This document shows positions 60,026 to 64,000 of a DNA stretch of 64,000 bases, piece after piece (positions within the stretch are counted from its first letter, which is position 1; every line of letters begins with the position of its first letter). The notes beneath the pieces are model-generated. The model was not told where the DNA came from, did not search any database, and saw nothing but the letters and a program-made list of their open reading frames with translations. A program made the translations under genes and the position numbers. This DNA comes from Larix kaempferi (lineage: Eukaryota; Streptophyta; Pinopsida; Pinales; Pinaceae), in NCBI GenBank assembly GCA_027924585.1, contig BSBM01001027.1, forward strand, positions 251,001-315,000, given 5' to 3'.

Positions 60026-60707
60026 GTTAGGATATCTCATCATTCACTTTTGTACTTTGCATGCATGCATGCATTCTGCATGCATTGCATGCACCCACAT
60101 GTTGTCCAGTCACTAGTATGATGCCTCTAGCACCTAGTCCTTAGTCTCCCAGCACTTGAGAGCTACTTACCACTCAGATTTATCCCTCCTAACCTATCAT
60201 GCACCCACTTCTCACCTTCCACTGCAGAAGGGCGCCTTTCTCACCTACCATTTCAGTTATCACTCTGATTGACCCATAACTGATGTTATCACTCCGATTG
60301 ACCTCCAATGAGACATGACTGACAGTTCTGAGTGAATTTAAGCCCTCATGCGCCCTCCACTGAGCCTCCATCCCTAGATTAGTGCCACTTACCATCAGTT
60401 ACACTTATTACACTCAGTTAGACTTAGTTTGACACCTATTTGACAGTGACTTGTGCATTGATGACCACCATTTATTGATGATGAGGACTCCTAGTTGGAA
60501 CCAAGCTATGCCATTCAGTTAATTCGAATGACCTCCTTGGTTAATTCAAATTTCTCACTCATTGTGACAATATTGTATTGTATTTTCACCCTTATTGGGA
60601 TATAGAGCACTGATGCAAGCTTTTGCACAGTTTACACCATATTTTCTGAGTTTCATCTATTGTGATTGATTTACTTGCTCATTAGATCTGTTGTGACTAA
60701 TTTTTCA
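60026..60707 (+). repeat. 5' LTR of Copia-2
   Basis: The right end is fixed by ...TTTTTCA followed directly by the primer site. The left end at TGTTAGGATATC is chosen because it resembles the Copia-1 LTR start TGTTAGGATATT and gives 682 bp; it cannot be checked without the 3' LTR. Confidence 0.7.
60058..60093 (+). promoter_or_regulatory. Cluster of CATGCA (RY-type) motifs in the Copia-2 LTR
   Basis: GCATGCATGCATGCATT, then CTGCATGCATTGCATGCA, gives at least five overlapping or adjacent CATGCA/TGCATG words within 36 bp, close to the LTR start. In plants CATGCA is the RY element bound by B3-domain factors. A role here is inference. Confidence 0.45.
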
Positions 60708-60720
60708 TGGTATCAGAGCC
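60708..60720 (+). other. Copia-2 primer-binding site
   Basis: TGGTATCAGAGCC follows the LTR end with no gap and is complementary to initiator tRNA-Met. Confidence 0.93.
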
Positions 60721-61057
60721 ATTGCAAGGACAAGATCTCTTTTCTACAGGTGTTCTACAAGAATATTTGAGTGAATTTGCTCAAAATTACTGAAGTTTTG
60801 GCATGAAAGATCTCATGTGCATGCAAAGCAGAAAAATACACTCCAATCCACTCCAGAAGCTTGAGTTTTCCACATAATTCCTGGATTTGATACATTGGAC
60901 CCATTCAAATTGCTTGATCTCTAATCCCAGGTGTGATGCAACTCTAAAAGGGTGGATTGTTTGACCTTACTGTTCTTGTTTTGATTGTGATTTGCAAGTT
61001 AATCATCTCCATCAATTGCATTCGCTCTCTTGTGTTTAACAAGTTCTTCTACATCAA
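60721..61057 (+). other. Copia-2 leader
   Basis: About 340 bp of untranslated sequence up to the first gag ATG at 61058; a second in-frame ATG at 61076 is an equally good start. Confidence 0.7.
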
Positions 61058-64000
61058 GTGCACTTGCCATTTGTGATGGAATACTCTTCTTCCAAGCCAG
61101 TTCTTACTCCTTTCAATTATTTTGAATGGAAAGGTGATATGGAGATTATATTGCGCTCAAAATGGTTCTATAGAGTTACTGTTGGCCTTGAATTGGATCC
61201 AAGCACATTGTCGGAAAGAACCAAACACTACAATAAGCTTGATGAAGCTTATGGTCTCCTTTGCCTCTCTATTTCCAAGGATCTTCATTTCCTTCTCAGT
61301 GGATTGAACACTCCAAAAGCAGTATGGGAGCAACTTGACAATCTCTTTGGCAAGCAGGACGAGCTTAGGGCTTTTCAATTGGAAAATAAATTGATTTCCC
61401 TTAGTCCTGAGAATTTTGAGACCATCAATGAGTTTTTCACAAGATTCAAGCACTTGTCATTGCAGTTGAAGAACAGTGGTGTTGTGAAAGAGGATAAGCA
61501 ATTGATCCTCTCCATTCTCACAAATCTTGGGAAATATTACTCAGTATTTGTCTCTACTTTCAATTCCAGTCGGCTAACTACCCCGAATTGGAAGATGCCT
61601 ACCTTGAATGCCTTCATTGAGTCTGTCACAAAAGTGCATGATAAGTTTATTCAAATGGGGTCCATAAACTCCAAAGATTCATCCCTCTTTGCTCAAGGAT
61701 CCAAGAATTCAAATGGTAGCGAAAAGCAAAGGAAAGAGAAGCCAAAATTTGAGCCTACCAAGCAAAGAGATAAAGGCAAGCAGCCGGAAGCACCATCCGG
61801 TTCGAGGAACATGCAGAAGGGTAAAGAGGGCAAGGAAAAATCTAAATGGTCATATTGCAATCGTGGCTTTCATCCTGAAAGTTCATGCATGAAGAAAACA
61901 ATATATCAAATGGACCTCCTTTTGGAAAAGAATAACATATGTCTTCCTGACGGTGCACAAAAGAAGGATAAAAATGATGATCATGAAAGAGGTCAAGCAC
62001 TCATGGAAACTGTTACGAAACCCACCACTCTACTGATAGATTCCGGTGCCTTGAATCATATAGCTACAAAAATTGACTCATTTTTTCATTTGATCCTAGC
62101 AGCTCCATCCCTATCCATTTGGGAGATGACTCAAATATTTCATCAAAGAGTAAAGGTACCATCCATGTAGAGCATGGAAGCTTCTAGAATGTTCTCTATG
62201 TGCCTTCCTTGGCTTCAAATCTACTTTCTGTGTATCAAATGACACACACTGGTGAACCGAAGCAAGTTACATTCAACCCTAACAAAGTTGAAATTTCTGA
62301 TATTAAAAGTGGAAGACTTATTGCATTTAGAAAGGCCAATCACACTGCAAAATACTATGAGTTTTCTCACTTTGTGCCGCTCGAAAAGCCCACTGCTCTC
62401 CTCACTCATGTAAACGAGGTTAGTAGGCTTTGGCATGAAAGATTTGGACACCTTAACTACAAGTATTTTCTGCTGTTACAAAATAATTCCATGGTTGATG
62501 GTCTTCTGTAACTCCGTTCCTCGAAAGGAATTTGCCCCGGTTGCATTGTTGGGAAGCACCCTGAGCACAGGTTCGACCACGGCAAAGATAGTAGAGCTTC
62601 TACAATTTTGGGGCTCATACATTCTTATATTAGTGTTTCATTGCCAAATATTTCCATGAATGGTTCAAGGTGTGTTTTGACATTCATCGACGACTTTTCC
62701 CGCTTTACTTGGGTATTTTTTCTCAAAAACAAGTCAGAAGTGCTTGGAAAATTTAAGGATTTTAAGGCTTCTATTGAGACCGCCATTGAGAGAAATATCA
62801 AAGCTCTTAGATATGATAATGGTGGAGAATATATAAAGACTGATTTGCTGCAAATTTGTGCCGAAATCGGAATTCAGATCCAACATACAGTTCCCTACAC
62901 ACCCCAGCAGAACGGTGTAGCGGAAAGGAAGAATCGGTCACTGAAAGAGATGGCTACCTGCATGCTTGAGTCAAAAGGTTTGGCTGCAAATATTTGAGCT
63001 GAAGCCATTAATGTTGTTGCATATATTCAGAACCGAGTTCCACATTCATCCGTGAAAGGTAAAACTCATTTCGAAGCATTCTTTGGTCGCAAACCGGATG
63101 TGTCCAATTTGAGGGGTTTTGGCTCCACTGCATGGGCTAGAATTCCTTCTAATAAGAGAAAGTATTTGGGTCCACAAAGTATTGATTGTATCCTGATAGG
63201 ATATAGGGAAGAATAAAAATCATATAAACTCATGAATATCAGATCCAAAAAGGTATTCATAGAGTGAAGTGTGAAGTTTGAATAATCGCTGCCAGATCTA
63301 AAACGAGTTGAGGAAAACACTGCCGATCTGCACCCTCCACAAGAAGAAGATTCAAGTGAGTATGAAGAAAGAATTGGATCTGATATCTCTGATATTATAT
63401 CATACTTTGATGGCAATTACATATCAGGTTCGGAATCATACCATAATGATCCTCCTCAGTTACCAAAGTGGGCCCAAAACACTCTACAATCTGCTGCTCC
63501 AAACATTGGAAATCCTGTTGATCCAAGAAGAACAAGAGCAGACTATCAAAGAGCAAGTATGGCTATTTCTTTTTCTAATCCATTATTATCTAAGAAATTT
63601 TATTTGATGATTGGTTCAGATCCCAAATCATACTATCATTCCCACCGAGATCCATCATGGCAAACCGCCATGGATGAAGAGTATAGTTCTCTTCAAAAGA
63701 ACAATACATGGGAGCTAGTTTCTCTTCCACCTGGAAGAAAATTAGTTCAATGCAAGTGGATATACCGCAAAAAGGTTGCTGCTGATGGCTCTATCAGAAA
63801 ATACAAAGCGCGGTTGGTGGAAAAAGGTTTCTCCCAAGTCCAAGGTGTGGACTACACTGAGACTTTTGCACCGGTTGCAAAGATGGATTCCATCCGCCTA
63901 GTTTTGGCCATTTCCGCATCCAAGTACTGGGAAGTGCACCACATGGATGTGAAGAGTGCTTTTCTACATGGAGACCTTGATGAAGAGGTATATATGAAAC
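61058..64000 (+). pseudogene. gag-pol: Copia-2 gag-pol, broken and cut by the window end
   Basis: Gag (61058 on) has NYFEWKGDMEIILRSKWFY, the AVWEQLDNLFGK block and a zinc knuckle whose first Cys is Trp (WSYCNRGFHPESSC). The protease motif LLIDSGALNHIA lies near 62030. A frameshift near 62088 moves pol by one frame. GAG-pre-integrase (LWHERFGHLNYKYF), integrase zinc Cys (CPGCIVGKH) and the core follow, in which the first catalytic Asp is Tyr (LIHSYISVS); LRYDNGGEY and NGVAERKN are kept. Stops in this frame: 62185, 62509, 62995, 63214, 63265 and 63283. From 63286 to the edge the frame is open through WIYRKKV, KARLVEKGF, TFAPVAKMDSIRL and HHMDVKSAFLHG of reverse transcriptase. The protein is inactive. 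Confidence 0.9.

Larger units (their letters stand above)
60026..64000 (+). mobile_element. Ty1/Copia retrotransposon Copia-2, 3' part outside the window
   Basis: A 5' LTR, an initiator tRNA-Met primer site, gag and pol up to the start of reverse transcriptase are present. It belongs to a family different from Copia-1, though Gag and the LTR start are similar. The window edge cuts it inside reverse transcriptase. Confidence 0.88.

Noticed and set aside
63308-63607. 99-residue plus-strand frame near the window end
   Set aside because: It is out of phase with Copia-2 pol, which is open through the same bases with recognisable reverse transcriptase motifs.

Overview
The window is plant nuclear DNA that consists almost entirely of transposable elements inserted into one another. 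Nothing in it looks like an intact host gene. The gag, pol and LTR types are those of land-plant Ty3/Gypsy and Ty1/Copia elements, primed by initiator tRNA-Met where the primer site is clear. There is also a plant L1-type LINE carrying an RNase H domain, and a decayed NLR resistance-gene fragment. The low gene density and long decayed elements suggest a large seed-plant genome. A conifer or other gymnosperm is plausible, but that is inference. All positions were read by eye; no alignment or database search was run.

Region 1 (1-9397). A minus-strand LTR element with no recognisable gag or pol occupies 1-7962. Its left LTR is cut by the window edge, its right LTR is 6319-7962, and primer site and polypurine tract are both visible. 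The shared 291 bp of the LTRs differ at about 2 positions, making it the youngest insertion here. Its interior holds a GC-rich array with an 11-bp period. The 1.4-kb block at 7963-9397 is unclassified and seems to sit inside the 5' LTR of the next element.

Region 2 (9398-25975). A plus-strand Gypsy element (Gypsy-1, 9398-19239) has a decayed gag-pol with five zinc knuckles in Gag and a second Gag-like segment between protease and reverse transcriptase. Its LTRs differ by roughly 12%. A 567-bp solo LTR with target duplication ATATA lies in its 3' LTR. Gypsy-1 itself split an older Gypsy element (Gypsy-2), whose RNase H tail and integrase follow at 19240-20693. A long LTR-like block ends at 25174, followed by a truncated gag and a second LTR end at 25975.

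Region 3 (25976-32945). An old Copia pol relic, itself interrupted by a 433-bp LTR-like insert, is followed by AT-rich and T-rich sequence, a 0.9-kb dispersed repeat (second copy at 54050), and the left part of a LINE.

Region 4 (32946-49175). This is the best-resolved nest. A LINE was interrupted by a minus-strand element carrying gag only (32946-48093, duplication CCTAG). A full-length Copia element (34926-41098, duplication TAATG) was then inserted into that element. The LINE frame closes exactly across the 15-kb insertion.

Region 5 (49176-60025). A decayed minus-strand NLR fragment, a CTCCT-rich low-complexity tract, AT-rich sequence and a cluster of independent tandem duplications with one Gypsy gag fragment.

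Region 6 (60026-64000). The 5' LTR, gag and part of pol of a second Copia element, which runs off the right edge.

The parts do not form a pathway. They record successive insertions, and every pol seen carries inactivating lesions.
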